NCBI RefSeq assembly: GCF_002080045.1
Contig: NZ_MUIN01000003.1
Span: 193,501-257,500 of the forward strand
Length of the DNA: 64,000 nucleotides
DNA from: Pseudomonas sp. Bc-h
GTDB taxonomy: Bacteria; Pseudomonadota; Gammaproteobacteria; Pseudomonadales; Pseudomonadaceae
Direction: 5' to 3'
The position numbers and the translations under genes were made by a program. Each line of letters begins with the position of its first letter. The first letter of the stretch is position 1. This document shows positions 25,162 to 33,912 of this stretch, one piece after another. The notes under the pieces are model-generated. The model was not told the DNA's origin. It ran no database searches and saw nothing but the letters and a program-made list of their open reading frames with translations.

Positions 25162-26154
25162 TCAGACCCGAAACTGGCTCGGCGCTACGCCGCTCCAGCG
25201 AATGAAGGCATGGCGAAAGCTCGCCGTTTCGCTGAAGCCCAGCACCTCGGCGATGCGATGAATCGGCATTTGATCGTCCTGCAACAGCTGCTTGGCGCGG
25301 TCGAAGCGCAACTCGTCGAGCAGTTGTTGATAGCTGCTGCCGGTGGCTTGCAGATGTCGGCGCAGGGTGCGTTCCGAGCAGTTCATCTTTTGTGCGAGCA
25401 CCCCCAGGCCAGGCGTTTGATCGAGTGCGTCCGACAGCAGATGTCTAATCCGCCCAAGCCACGCCTGGCGGCCCGTGAACTCGATGTTCTGCCGGCGGCA
25501 GCGCTCTCGCATATCGCGATGAGTGACCGGGTCGGCGAGGGGCAGCGGCTGATCGAGCCAACGCTTGTCGAACGCGAAGGCGTTGTCTGCGACATTGAAG
25601 TGCAAAGTGCAGGCGAAGCTTTCGCGATAGCTGGCTTGATAATCCGGCGCATCATGGGCGAAGCGCGCATCGAGCAGGGGCAACGATTTGCCGAGCAGGT
25701 CGTCGCAGATCACTTTCAGCGAGGCCATGCACAACTCAGCGTTGAAGATCCGCAGGCTCTCGTCGTCGCGATAGTCGCTGGCGCTGAACCAGATGCGCTC
25801 GCCGTCCTCGATCAACTTCAGCTCGAACAGCGTACCGAGCAATGCGGGGTACTCCAGTGCCAGGCGCAGGGCGTCACCGAAAGTGGCACTGGTGAGCAAG
25901 GCGTAACCGAGAATCCCGTAGGACGACACATGCATCCGTCGTCCGAGCGGCAACCCGATCTCCCTGCGCAGCGCGACAGCGTTGGCGCAGACCTGCATTT
26001 CCTGAAAAGTGGTAATGCGGATATCCGGCCGACTCAGATCCGCTTCAGTGATCCCGCTCCCGGCCAGCAACGCTTCGCTGCCCCAGCCGTCAGCCGAAAA
26101 CGTCTCCAGCACCAGCGATACAGCGTTGAGGGTGGTGAGGTGGGAATGAAGCAT
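25162..26154 (-). CDS. AraC-family transcriptional regulator
   Basis: This 330-residue protein has an N-terminal arabinose-binding-like AraC domain (residues ~10-195, PF12625 type) and a C-terminal AraC double helix-turn-helix (~230-328; M-N-C-S-E-R-T-L-R-R-H-L-Q near 250 and I-A-E-V-L-G-F-S-E-T-A-S-F-R-H-A-F near 300). The ATG at 26154 with GGAA upstream is preferred over a TTG at 26193. Relatives (OruR/ArgR-like) control amino-acid or amine catabolism. The gene lies upstream of and co-directional with aphB, so control of polyamine genes is plausible but unproven. Confidence 0.85.
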   Translation of the reverse strand: MLHSHLTTLNAVSLVLETFSADGWGSEALLAGSGITEADLSRPDIRITTFQEMQVCANAVALRREIGLPLGRRMHVSSYGILGYALLTSATFGDALRLALEYPALLGTLFELKLIEDGERIWFSASDYRDDESLRIFNAELCMASLKVICDDLLGKSLPLLDARFAHDAPDYQASYRESFACTLHFNVADNAFAFDKRWLDQPLPLADPVTHRDMRERCRRQNIEFTGRQAWLGRIRHLLSDALDQTPGLGVLAQKMNCSERTLRRHLQATGSSYQQLLDELRFDRAKQLLQDDQMPIHRIAEVLGFSETASFRHAFIRWSGVAPSQFRV

Positions 26155-26261
26155 GAGCGCGTTCCGATCGTTTTTGACCGGAAGAGGGAGCAAGAGGTGT
26201 GCCGGGTGTAGTGATCACAGAGTTCAAAACGCGCGCTTGACTCTGGCCGCGGGCCGCGGGA

Positions 26262-26353
26262 TGTGGGAGGGAGCTTGCTCGCGAAAAAAAGTGGAAACAG
26301 GCCACGAATCTCTATCGCCTGAAACATTGAATCGCGAGCAAGCTCCCTCCCAT
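26262..26353. repeat. Long inverted repeat, family 3 (GTGGGAGGGAGCTTGCTCGCGA), copy 1
   Basis: Arms TGTGGGAGGGAGCTTGCTCG and CGCGAGCAAGCTCCCTCCCA are nearly perfect complements separated by about 45 bases. Each arm is itself partly palindromic (GAGCTTGCTC). The same family is at 34495-34584, and a half is at 47706-47729. It lies in the gap between the AraC gene start and the asparaginase stop. Confidence 0.88.
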
Positions 26354-26401
26354 AGGATCGAGTCCGACCTTATGGTGCGCGGATGGCAACTATCGGCGCC
26401 C

Positions 26402-27406
26402 TCAGCGCAATTCCCCACACACATCCAGCTCTACCAAGCGACGCACTTCATCCTGCGCCAACCCTGAACCCAGCAGCGCGTGCAGTTTGCCGAACGCCGC
26501 TTCACGGGTCATGCCGCCGCCGGACAACACGCCCACGTCGCGCAGGCGGCTACCGGCTTCGTAGACGTCCAGCTCCACACCTCCTTCATGGCATTGAGTG
26601 ATTGCTACAACGCAGATGCCTTGTTCGCGTGCCCGTTGCAGGCTCGCGAGGAACTCCGGGTTGTCGCTGGGTCCGGTGCCGCTGCCGAAGCATTCGAGGA
26701 TCAGACCCTGGATGCCGCTGTCGATCAGCCCGTCCAGTTGCGCAGCGCCGATACCGGGAAACAAAGGCAGCACCGCGACGCTGACTAGTTGTTTCGGCTG
26801 ATGGTAATCCAGTGCTTCCGGTAGATCGCAAACCCCTTCGCCACCACGGGCGCGATTCAGTGCCGCGAACGGATTACGCCCGAAACTGCGGATCTTCGCG
26901 CAGCGAGTCGGTTGCAGCAGTTCGCCGTGGAAATACAGATGCACACCCGCAGGCAAGCCTTTGCCAAGTGACTGCAAGGCACCGTTGACGTTCTCCCAGG
27001 CATCGCTGTCCGGGACACCGGCAGGCAGCATCGAGCCGGTAAACACCACCGGCGCATTCAATCCCAGCAACTGGAAACTCATGGCCGCTGCGCTGTAGGC
27101 CAGCGTATCGGTACCGTGCAGGACCAATACTGAGTCGCAGCCGTTCACCTCAACGGCATCGACTACGGCCTCGCGCAGTCGCTGCCAGTAATCGGGGGTC
27201 ATGTTGGCGCTGTCGATCAGGGGAGACATTTCGCGAAACTGCCATTGCGGCACTACCAGCGCAGGCTGGCCAGCCAGTTGCTCCGTCATCCGCGCGTCAA
27301 AACCGGAGGCGGGTGCAAGGCCGTTTTCGCTGGCCTGCATGCCAATGGTTCCGCCGGTGTAGAGCACCATCACTTGCTGAGCCGGTGCGTGGTTTTCGCG
27401 ATTCAT
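26402..27406 (-). CDS. L-asparaginase
   Basis: This 334-residue asparaginase/glutaminase-family hydrolase has the first catalytic motif Y-T-G-G-T-I-G near residues 16-22 (T20) and the second, L-H-G-T-D-T, at 96-101 (T99, D100). No signal peptide is present, so it is cytoplasmic, as in the AnsA type, despite a fairly type II-like length. It makes aspartate and ammonia from asparagine. It follows the AGCS symporter with a 30-base gap, and an aspartase gene lies further upstream, which gives a complete route from asparagine to fumarate. Confidence 0.88.
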   Translation of the reverse strand: MNRENHAPAQQVMVLYTGGTIGMQASENGLAPASGFDARMTEQLAGQPALVVPQWQFREMSPLIDSANMTPDYWQRLREAVVDAVEVNGCDSVLVLHGTDTLAYSAAAMSFQLLGLNAPVVFTGSMLPAGVPDSDAWENVNGALQSLGKGLPAGVHLYFHGELLQPTRCAKIRSFGRNPFAALNRARGGEGVCDLPEALDYHQPKQLVSVAVLPLFPGIGAAQLDGLIDSGIQGLILECFGSGTGPSDNPEFLASLQRAREQGICVVAITQCHEGGVELDVYEAGSRLRDVGVLSGGGMTREAAFGKLHALLGSGLAQDEVRRLVELDVCGELR

Positions 27407-27436
27407 GCCTGTCTCCCTAAATTGATTTTCGGATGA

Positions 27437-28891
27437 TTAAGAGGCGTCGACGACTGCTTTTGCGCTGGTCTTGTCAGGTGCTACGGCAGGCTGTTCATGG
27501 CCCGGTTTCGGCCAGGCCCTGAGGTCCAGATCCAGGTCGGGGAACTGACTGGAATCGAACACCGGCGTCTCGATGCCGGCCTTACGCTGTGCATCGTAGT
27601 CATTGAGCAGGCGCAGACCAATGTTGAACAGCATCGCCAAGGCAATCAGGTTCACGAACGCCAGCAGCGTCATGGTGATGTCGGCGAAGGCGAAGACTGT
27701 GCCCAGATCTTCCACGGCACCCCACAGAATCAGCGCAAGTACCAGCGCACGATAGCTGATCAACGCCTTGCGGCTTTCGCCGATCAGGAAGCGCAGGCTG
27801 TTTTCGCCCAAGTAGTAGTTGTAGAGGATCGAGGTGAACACGAACAACGCCAGTGCCACACTGATGAACAGCTTGCCCCAGTCACCGACGACTGCCGCCA
27901 GCGAGTTCTGGGTCAGGGCGATGCCGTCCCCTTCGAAGCCTGGTGTGTAGAACCCGGACAGCAGAATCAGCAAGGCCGTGCAGGTGCAGATGACGAAAGT
28001 GTCGAGAAACACGCTGAACGCCTGAACTACGCCTTGAGCGATTGGGTGTTGAACCTCGGCCACCGCCGCCACATTGGGCGCGCTGCCCAGACCCGCTTCG
28101 TTGGCGAACACGCCGCGCTTCACGCCCATCACGATGGCACTGCCGATCAGGCCGCCAAAGACTTCGTCCATGCCGAATGCGCTTTTGACGATGGTCATCA
28201 GCATGTGCGGTACCTGTTCGAACTGCACGGCAATCACGTAAACGGTCACTGCGATGTAGACCAGCGTCTTGATTGGCACCAGCAGGTCAGCGACTGCGGC
28301 GATGCGCTTGATACCGCCCACGAACACCAGCCCCAGCAACACCGCCAGACCCAACCCTGCATAGCCTGGCGACACGCCAAACGCGCTGTTGAGCGAATGC
28401 GTCACGGCGTGGGATTGCAGGCCGTTGAAGGCGAAACCGAACGTCACCAGCAGCAATACCGCCATGATCATCCCGAGCCAGCGTTTGCCCAGCCCGTGCT
28501 GGATGTAATAGGAGGGGCCGCCGCGATATTGCCCTTCGGCGTCGCAACGTTTGTACAACTGACCCAGAGAGCATTCGAAGAAGCTGCTGGCCATGCCGAC
28601 CAGCGCAGTGACCCACATCCAGAAGACCGCACCCGGCCCGCCGAGGGTCACCGCGATGCCGACGCCTGCGATGTTACCGGCGCCAACGCGTCCGGCGAGG
28701 CTGAGCATCAGTGCCTGAAACGAACTCAGCTGGCCCGAGCTGCTGCGCAGGCTGTCGCGAAATACCGCGAACATATGAAAGAAGTGACGTAACTGAACGA
28801 AACGCGAGCGAATCGTGAAATATCCACCGAGCCCGACAATGAGCACGATCAGCAGTTTTCCCGAGAGGAAGTCGTTGATGACTTCAAGCAT
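27437..28891 (-). CDS. AGCS-family alanine/glycine:cation symporter
   Basis: This 484-residue inner-membrane protein has about 11 membrane segments. Family signatures are the N-terminal S-R-F-V-Q-L-R-H-F, A-G-R-V-G-A-G-N-I-A-G-V-G-I-A near residues 65-79, and G-V-F-A-N-E-A-G-L-G-S-A-P near 262-274. Members couple Na+ or H+ to uptake of alanine, glycine or related amino acids. It lies between aspA and the asparaginase gene, so asparagine or aspartate is a plausible physiological substrate; the sequence alone does not show this. The C-terminal ~40 residues are hydrophilic. Confidence 0.9.
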   Translation of the reverse strand: MLEVINDFLSGKLLIVLIVGLGGYFTIRSRFVQLRHFFHMFAVFRDSLRSSSGQLSSFQALMLSLAGRVGAGNIAGVGIAVTLGGPGAVFWMWVTALVGMASSFFECSLGQLYKRCDAEGQYRGGPSYYIQHGLGKRWLGMIMAVLLLVTFGFAFNGLQSHAVTHSLNSAFGVSPGYAGLGLAVLLGLVFVGGIKRIAAVADLLVPIKTLVYIAVTVYVIAVQFEQVPHMLMTIVKSAFGMDEVFGGLIGSAIVMGVKRGVFANEAGLGSAPNVAAVAEVQHPIAQGVVQAFSVFLDTFVICTCTALLILLSGFYTPGFEGDGIALTQNSLAAVVGDWGKLFISVALALFVFTSILYNYYLGENSLRFLIGESRKALISYRALVLALILWGAVEDLGTVFAFADITMTLLAFVNLIALAMLFNIGLRLLNDYDAQRKAGIETPVFDSSQFPDLDLDLRAWPKPGHEQPAVAPDKTSAKAVVDAS

Positions 28892-29037
28892 GTGTGTTCC
28901 TCGCTTTTTAGAGGGGGCGCACTATACCGGTGCGCGTTATTGGAGTCTTTATCCGGTTGTTGCTTTGGCTGGCTTACCGCTCTGCGGGCGTGTGCCGATG
29001 GGTGTGTGACCGGGATCGGAATCAAATGATTCCGGGC

Positions 29038-29072
29038 AAAAAAAAGGGCCTGGAAGCGTCTACTTCCGGCCC
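29038..29072 (-). terminator. Intrinsic terminator after aspA
   Basis: The stem GGGCC(T)GGAAG with CTTCCGGCCC (29046-29056 and 29063-29072, one bulged base) is followed on the minus strand by an eight-T run (29038-29045). It lies about 70 bases past the aspA stop, so the AGCS gene downstream needs its own promoter or read-through. Confidence 0.88.
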
Positions 29073-29141
29073 TCAAAAGGGTGAGGGGTGTCTAGGCCCT
29101 CAGCCTGGTGATCATGTTGCAGCTAAAACGGGAGCGGTCGA

Positions 29142-30566
29142 TCAGGCCTTCAGGGGTACCAGTCGTGGGGCGATCATGTTCTCGGGGCGCAGGATGTCGG
29201 CGAGCATCACGTCGTCGAGCAGGCCTTCCTCACGCACCAGTTCCAGCACGCCACGGCCCGTTTCCAGCGCGACGCGGGCGATACGGGTGGCGTTTTCGTA
29301 ACCGATGTACGGGTTCAGCGCGGTCACCAGGCCGATCGAGTGCTCGACCAGCTCACGGCAGCGTTGCTCGTTGGCGGTGATGCCGACGATGCAGTGCTCG
29401 CGCAGCATGTCCATGGCGCGTTGCAGTAGGCGGATCGAGTCAAAGATCTTGTAGGCGATCAGCGGCTCCATCACGTTCAGTTGCAGTTGGCCGCCTTCGG
29501 CCGCGATGGTGAGTGCCAGGTCGTTGCCCATGATTTCGAAGGCGCACATGTTCACGGCCTCCGGAATCACCGGGTTGACCTTGCCCGGCATGATCGAGCT
29601 GCCCGGCTGGCGCGCTGGCAGGTTGATTTCGTTGATGCCGGTGCGCGGGCCGCTGGACAGCAGGCGCAGGTCGTTGCAGATTTTCGACAACTTGACCGCA
29701 GTACGCTTGAGCATGCCGGAGAACAGCACGAAGGCACCCATGTCGGAGGTGGCTTCGATCAGGTCAGCCGCGGGAACCAGAGGCTGGCCGCTGATGATTG
29801 CAAGGCGCTCTACAGCCAGGTGCTGATAGCCAGGGTCGGCGTTGATGCCGGTGCCGATGGCGGTACCGCCCAGATTCACTTCGGTCAACAGCTCAGGCGC
29901 CAGGCTACGCAGGCGATTGAGGTCTTCGGTCAGGGTGGTGGCAAAGGCGCGGAATTCCTGGCCGAGGGTCATCGGCACAGCGTCCTGCAACTGGGTGCGG
30001 CCCATTTTCAGAACGTGGTTGAATTCCTGGCCCTTGGCGGCGAACGCCTGAATCAGGCTGTCGAGGCTGGCGAGCAGGGCGTCGTGACCCAACAGCAGAC
30101 CCAGGCGAATCGCCGTCGGGTAGGCATCGTTGGTCGACTGCGCCATGTTCACATCGTTGTTCGGGTGCAGGTATTTGTATTCGCCTTTCGCATGGCCCAT
30201 CGCTTCGAGTGCAATATTGGCGATGACTTCGTTGGCGTTCATGTTGGTGGACGTACCCGCGCCGCCCTGGATCATGTCGACCACGAACTGCTCGTGGAAG
30301 TCGCCGCGAATCAGACGTGCGCAGGCTTCGCTGATCGCTGCATGCTTTTCGCTGCTCAGGTGACCGAGCTGATGGTTCGCATCGGCTGCCGCTTGTTTGA
30401 CCATGGCCAGACCCACGACCAGCTTCGGGTAGTGAGCGATTGGAACGCCGGACAAACGAAAGTTGTGTACCGCGCGCAGCGTCTGGATGCCGTAATACGC
30501 TTCAGCGGGTACTTCGAGGACGCCAAGCAGGTCTTTTTCGATGCGAAATGATGCAGCGGAGGACAT
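29142..30566 (-). CDS. aspA: Aspartate ammonia-lyase
   Basis: This 474-residue member of the fumarase/aspartase superfamily converts aspartate to fumarate and ammonia. It contains the superfamily signature G-S-S-I-M-P-G-K-V-N-P near residue 320, whose second serine is the catalytic base, and the substrate-binding T-S-x-N-M-N-A-N-E-V stretch near 140. It begins F-R-I-E-K-D-L-L-G-x-x-x-V-P, the aspartase rather than fumarase pattern. It is divergent from a LysR regulator across 221 bases, and upstream of the AGCS and asparaginase genes on the same strand. Confidence 0.94.
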   Translation of the reverse strand: MSSAASFRIEKDLLGVLEVPAEAYYGIQTLRAVHNFRLSGVPIAHYPKLVVGLAMVKQAAADANHQLGHLSSEKHAAISEACARLIRGDFHEQFVVDMIQGGAGTSTNMNANEVIANIALEAMGHAKGEYKYLHPNNDVNMAQSTNDAYPTAIRLGLLLGHDALLASLDSLIQAFAAKGQEFNHVLKMGRTQLQDAVPMTLGQEFRAFATTLTEDLNRLRSLAPELLTEVNLGGTAIGTGINADPGYQHLAVERLAIISGQPLVPAADLIEATSDMGAFVLFSGMLKRTAVKLSKICNDLRLLSSGPRTGINEINLPARQPGSSIMPGKVNPVIPEAVNMCAFEIMGNDLALTIAAEGGQLQLNVMEPLIAYKIFDSIRLLQRAMDMLREHCIVGITANEQRCRELVEHSIGLVTALNPYIGYENATRIARVALETGRGVLELVREEGLLDDVMLADILRPENMIAPRLVPLKA

Positions 30567-30787
30567 GATAGAGAAAGTCTCAAGAGAGGCACGGACTAAG
30601 CCGGAACGCCTTTAATACTAGGCCTGTGGCCGATTGCGAACCAATGCTGTTAAGCGCTAGCCTATGCACAAACGGCATAATGTTGATGTGACGTTCGGAT
30701 TGTGACGAGCGTATGAATGCTGTACGGCAGCGCTCCAAAAAGGCGCCGGATTTTCTGCAGCGCGATTCACCTTGCTGGGAGTGAACG

Positions 30788-31699
30788 ATGAACCTGGAAA
30801 GCAAATGGCTGGAAGACTTCAGTGCGCTGGCCGCTACCCGCAGTTTCTCCCAGGCGGCGGAGCGCAGATTCGTCACGCAGCCGGCGTTCAGTCGACGGAT
30901 TCGCAGCCTCGAAGCCGCGCTGGGCCTGACTCTGGTCAACCGCTCCCGTACGCCCATCGAGCTGACAGCGGCGGGGCAGTTGTTTCTGGTCACGGCCCGG
31001 ACTGTGGTCGACCAACTCGGCGAAGTGCTGCGCCATCTGCATCATCTGGAAAGCGGGCAGGGCGAGGTCATGCAGATCGCGGCGGCTCACTCGCTGGCGC
31101 TGAGTTTCTTTCCCCGCTGGATCGCGCAGTTGCGCAACGAAGGGCTGAATATCGCGACCCGGCTGGTCGCCACCAACGTCGGCGACGCCGTGCATGCCCT
31201 GCGCGAAGGCGGCTGTGATCTGATGCTGGCCTTCTACGACCCGGACGCGGCGCTGCAGATGGACGCCGAAATATTCCCGTCCCTGCATCTGGGCATGACC
31301 GAAATGCTCCCCGTGTGTTCGGCGGATGCCGATGGAAAACCACTGTTCGATCTGGAAGGCGAGCTCAGTGTGCCTCTGCTGGCCTACAGCGCCGGCGCAT
31401 TTCTCGGGCGCTCGGTGAACCTGCTTCTGCGCCAACGCAGTCTGCGTTTCACGACGGTGTACGAAACGGCGATGGCCGACAGCCTCAAGGGCATGGCGCT
31501 GCAGGGTTTGGGCATTGCCTGGGTGCCGCGTCTGAGCATTGTCGCGGAACTCGAACGAGGCGAACTTGTAGTTTGCGGCGGCACACAATGGCACGTGCCT
31601 CTGGAGATTCGGCTGTATCGATGTGCGCTGGTCCGCAAGGCCAATGTGCGGCTGTTGTGGCGCAAGCTTGAGGGTGGCGTGGCGCAGACGGCGGTCTGA
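30788..31699 (+). CDS. LysR-family regulator divergent from aspA
   Basis: This 303-residue protein has its helix-turn-helix at residues ~5-64 (S-F-S-Q-A-A-E-R-R-F-V-T-Q-P-A-F-S-R-R-I-R-S-L-E) and its effector domain at ~92-295. F-S-R-R-I-R in the recognition helix is of the subgroup that controls amino-acid or C4-acid metabolism, but this is weak evidence. GGAG precedes the ATG by 6 bases. Divergence from aspA is the usual arrangement for a LysR regulator and its target, so control of aspA is the leading guess. Confidence 0.88.
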   Translation: MNLESKWLEDFSALAATRSFSQAAERRFVTQPAFSRRIRSLEAALGLTLVNRSRTPIELTAAGQLFLVTARTVVDQLGEVLRHLHHLESGQGEVMQIAAAHSLALSFFPRWIAQLRNEGLNIATRLVATNVGDAVHALREGGCDLMLAFYDPDAALQMDAEIFPSLHLGMTEMLPVCSADADGKPLFDLEGELSVPLLAYSAGAFLGRSVNLLLRQRSLRFTTVYETAMADSLKGMALQGLGIAWVPRLSIVAELERGELVVCGGTQWHVPLEIRLYRCALVRKANVRLLWRKLEGGVAQTAV

Positions 31700-31765
31700 C
31701 CTTGGAGTCAGTAAATACGGGGCTGGAGGCTACAAGCGGCTGGCTGACAGGAGGTCGTCAGCGTT

Positions 31766-31794
31766 CTGTCAAACGAAACTCTTTGCGGTATACT
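31766..31794 (+). promoter_or_regulatory. Sigma-70 promoter candidate for purEK
   Basis: CTGTCA (31766-31771) and TATACT (31789-31794) are spaced 17 bases apart. Transcription would start near 31801, giving a leader of about 110 nt before the purE ATG. That leader contains a small hairpin (31805-31822) and a terminator-like hairpin (31835-31874). Confidence 0.55.
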
Positions 31795-31834
31795 GCGCGG
31801 CCTTTGGCCGGTTGCACCGGTCATTATTCGTACG

Positions 31835-31874
31835 ACAAGCCACGCCGGTCTTCCCGCGTGGCTTGTTGTTTTTA
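31835..31874 (+). terminator. Terminator-like hairpin in the purE leader
   Basis: A perfect 11-bp stem, ACAAGCCACGC (31835-31845) with GCGTGGCTTGT (31856-31866), 10-base loop, is followed by TGTTTTTA. It lies between the candidate promoter and the purE ribosome site (AGAGG), where an ordinary terminator for an upstream gene would not be expected. It could end the LysR transcript from upstream, act as an attenuator for purEK, or form the 3' end of a ~70-nt leader RNA. Confidence 0.7.
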
Positions 31875-31910
31875 GACGCGCCTGCGGGCGCCCTATGAAG
31901 AGGCACGACG

Positions 31911-32402
31911 ATGAGCGCACTGGTTGGCGTGATCATGGGCTCCAAGTCCGATTGGTCCACCCTTAGCCACACCGCCGATATGCTGGAAAAGCTCGGCATT
32001 CCGTACGAAGTCAAAGTGGTTTCGGCGCACCGCACGCCCGACCTGCTGTTCAAGTACGCCGAAGAGGCTGAAGGTCGTGGCATCGAGGTGATCATCGCCG
32101 GTGCCGGTGGTGCTGCTCACCTGCCAGGTATGTGCGCTGCCAAGACTCACCTGCCAGTGCTGGGTGTTCCGGTGCAGTCGTCGATGCTCTCGGGTGTCGA
32201 CTCGTTGCTTTCCATCGTGCAGATGCCAGCAGGCATCCCGGTTGCGACCCTGGCGATCGGCAAGGCTGGCGCGATCAATGCCGCTCTGCTGTCGGCCAGC
32301 ATTCTGGGCGCCAAGCACCCGCAATTCCATGCAGTGTTGAAAAAATTCCGCACTGAGCAGACAGACAGCGTTCTGGACAATCCAGACCCACGCGAGGCCT
32401 GA
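31911..32402 (+). CDS. purE: N5-carboxyaminoimidazole ribonucleotide mutase
   Basis: This 163-residue class I PurE converts N5-CAIR to CAIR in purine synthesis. It has G-S-K-S-D-W near residues 11-16, S-A-H-R-T-P near 43-48 and A-G-G-A-A-H-L-P-G near 65-76, all active-site loops. Length is normal. purK starts 7 bases after its stop. The ~110-nt leader with a terminator-like hairpin suggests regulation by premature termination. Confidence 0.96.
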   Translation: MSALVGVIMGSKSDWSTLSHTADMLEKLGIPYEVKVVSAHRTPDLLFKYAEEAEGRGIEVIIAGAGGAAHLPGMCAAKTHLPVLGVPVQSSMLSGVDSLLSIVQMPAGIPVATLAIGKAGAINAALLSASILGAKHPQFHAVLKKFRTEQTDSVLDNPDPREA

Positions 32403-32409
32403 GGTTTTC

Positions 32410-33492
32410 ATGAAGATCGGCGTAATCGGTGGCGGCCAGCTGGGTCGCATGTTGGCTCTGGCGGGCACTCCGCTGGGAATGAACTTCGCGTTTCTCGACC
32501 CCGCGCCGGACGCATGTGCCGCTGCGCTGGGCGAGCATCTGCGTGCCGATTACGGCGATCAGGATCACCTGCGCCAGCTGGCCGATGAAGTCGATCTGGT
32601 GACTTTCGAGTTCGAAAGCGTTCCGGCTGAAACCGTGGCCTTCCTCTCGCAATTCGTCCCGGTCTACCCAAGTGCCGAAGCCCTGCGCATTGCGCGCGAC
32701 CGTTGGTTCGAAAAGAGCATGTTCAAGGACCTGGGCATTCCAACGCCTGCCTTCGCTGACATCCAGTCCCAGGCGGATCTGGACGCGGCGGTGGCCAGCA
32801 TCGGTCTGCCGGCGGTATTGAAAACCCGCACGCTGGGTTACGACGGCAAGGGCCAGAAGGTCTTGCGCAAGCCGCAAGACGTGGTCGATACCTTCGCAGA
32901 GTTGGGCAGCGTACCTTGCCTACTGGAGGGCTTCGTACCGTTCACCGGCGAAGTCTCGCTGATCGCCGTCCGGGCTCGCGATGGCGAAACCCGCTTCTAC
33001 CCGCTGGTCCACAACACCCATGACAGCGGCATACTGCGCCTGTCCATCGCCAGCACCGATCATCCGCTGCAGGCACTGGCTGAAGACTATGCCGGTCGCG
33101 TACTCAAGCAGCTGGATTACGTTGGCGTGTTGGCGTTCGAATTCTTCGAAGTCGACGGTGGCCTGAAAGCCAACGAAATCGCGCCTCGCGTTCACAACTC
33201 CGGTCATTGGACTACCGAAGGCGCCGAGTGCAGCCAGTTCGAGAACCACCTGCGCGCTGTTGCCGGCCTGCCGCTGGGTTCGACGGCCAAAGTGGGCGAG
33301 AGCGCGATGCTCAACTTCATCGGCGAAGTGCCTGCCGTGGACAAGGTCATCGCCATCGACGACTGCCATCTGCACCACTATGGCAAGGCATTCAAGGTCG
33401 GCCGCAAGGTGGGACACGCTAACGTGCGCAGCAAGGACCGCGCGACACTCGATCGCCAGGTGAAGCTGGTCGAGGCGTTGATAAAGAGTTAA
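32410..33492 (+). CDS. purK: N5-carboxyaminoimidazole ribonucleotide synthase
   Basis: This 360-residue ATP-grasp enzyme makes N5-CAIR from AIR, ATP and bicarbonate and feeds PurE. The N-terminus G-V-I-G-G-G-Q-L-G-R-M-L is the standard PurK start; K-T-R-T-L-G-Y-D-G-K-G-Q near residues 138-149 forms the nucleotide loop; E-I-A-P-R-V-H-N-S-G-H-W-T near 256-268 binds metal and substrate. It is co-transcribed and probably translationally coupled with purE. Confidence 0.96.
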   Translation: MKIGVIGGGQLGRMLALAGTPLGMNFAFLDPAPDACAAALGEHLRADYGDQDHLRQLADEVDLVTFEFESVPAETVAFLSQFVPVYPSAEALRIARDRWFEKSMFKDLGIPTPAFADIQSQADLDAAVASIGLPAVLKTRTLGYDGKGQKVLRKPQDVVDTFAELGSVPCLLEGFVPFTGEVSLIAVRARDGETRFYPLVHNTHDSGILRLSIASTDHPLQALAEDYAGRVLKQLDYVGVLAFEFFEVDGGLKANEIAPRVHNSGHWTTEGAECSQFENHLRAVAGLPLGSTAKVGESAMLNFIGEVPAVDKVIAIDDCHLHHYGKAFKVGRKVGHANVRSKDRATLDRQVKLVEALIKS

Positions 33493-33585
33493 GCGTTGAA
33501 CCATTCATCCCCCGCGCCCCTCTCATAGCGTGTTGCCAATTGCCGACTAGGCTTTGGCATATTCATTCAAACAGAGGGGCATGGC

Positions 33586-33831
33586 ATGGGAATCATCGGA
33601 ACCATCTTCATCGGCCTGATCGTGGGTCTGCTGGCTCGTTTTCTGAAGCCTGGCGACGACAGCATGGGCTGGATCATGACCATTGTGCTCGGGATCTGTG
33701 GTTCGCTCGCCGCGACCTACGGTGGTCAGGCGCTGGGTATTTATCAGGCAGGCGAGGGCGCGGGTTTCCTGGGCGCTCTGATCGGCGCGATTATCTTGCT
33801 GGTCATCTACGGCATGATCAAAAAGAAATGA
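33586..33831 (+). CDS. GlsB/YeaQ/YmgE family small membrane protein
   Basis: This 81-residue, glycine-rich protein has three membrane segments (residues ~2-20, 29-47, 56-77) and the family pattern G-L-I-V-G-L-L-A-R-F-L-K-P-G near 9-22 and G-A-x-I-G-A-I-I-L-L near 62-71. It ends in a basic tail K-K-K. Relatives are induced by stress; molecular function is unknown. An AGAGGGGCATGGC stretch upstream supplies the ribosome site. Confidence 0.88.
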   Translation: MGIIGTIFIGLIVGLLARFLKPGDDSMGWIMTIVLGICGSLAATYGGQALGIYQAGEGAGFLGALIGAIILLVIYGMIKKK

Positions 33832-33912
33832 AACTGATCCTGGCCCTCTGCGCTAATGCTGCGCAGGGGGCTAGAATGCCCGGCACTTGAATCTTCCATG
33901 CCGAGCCACGTA

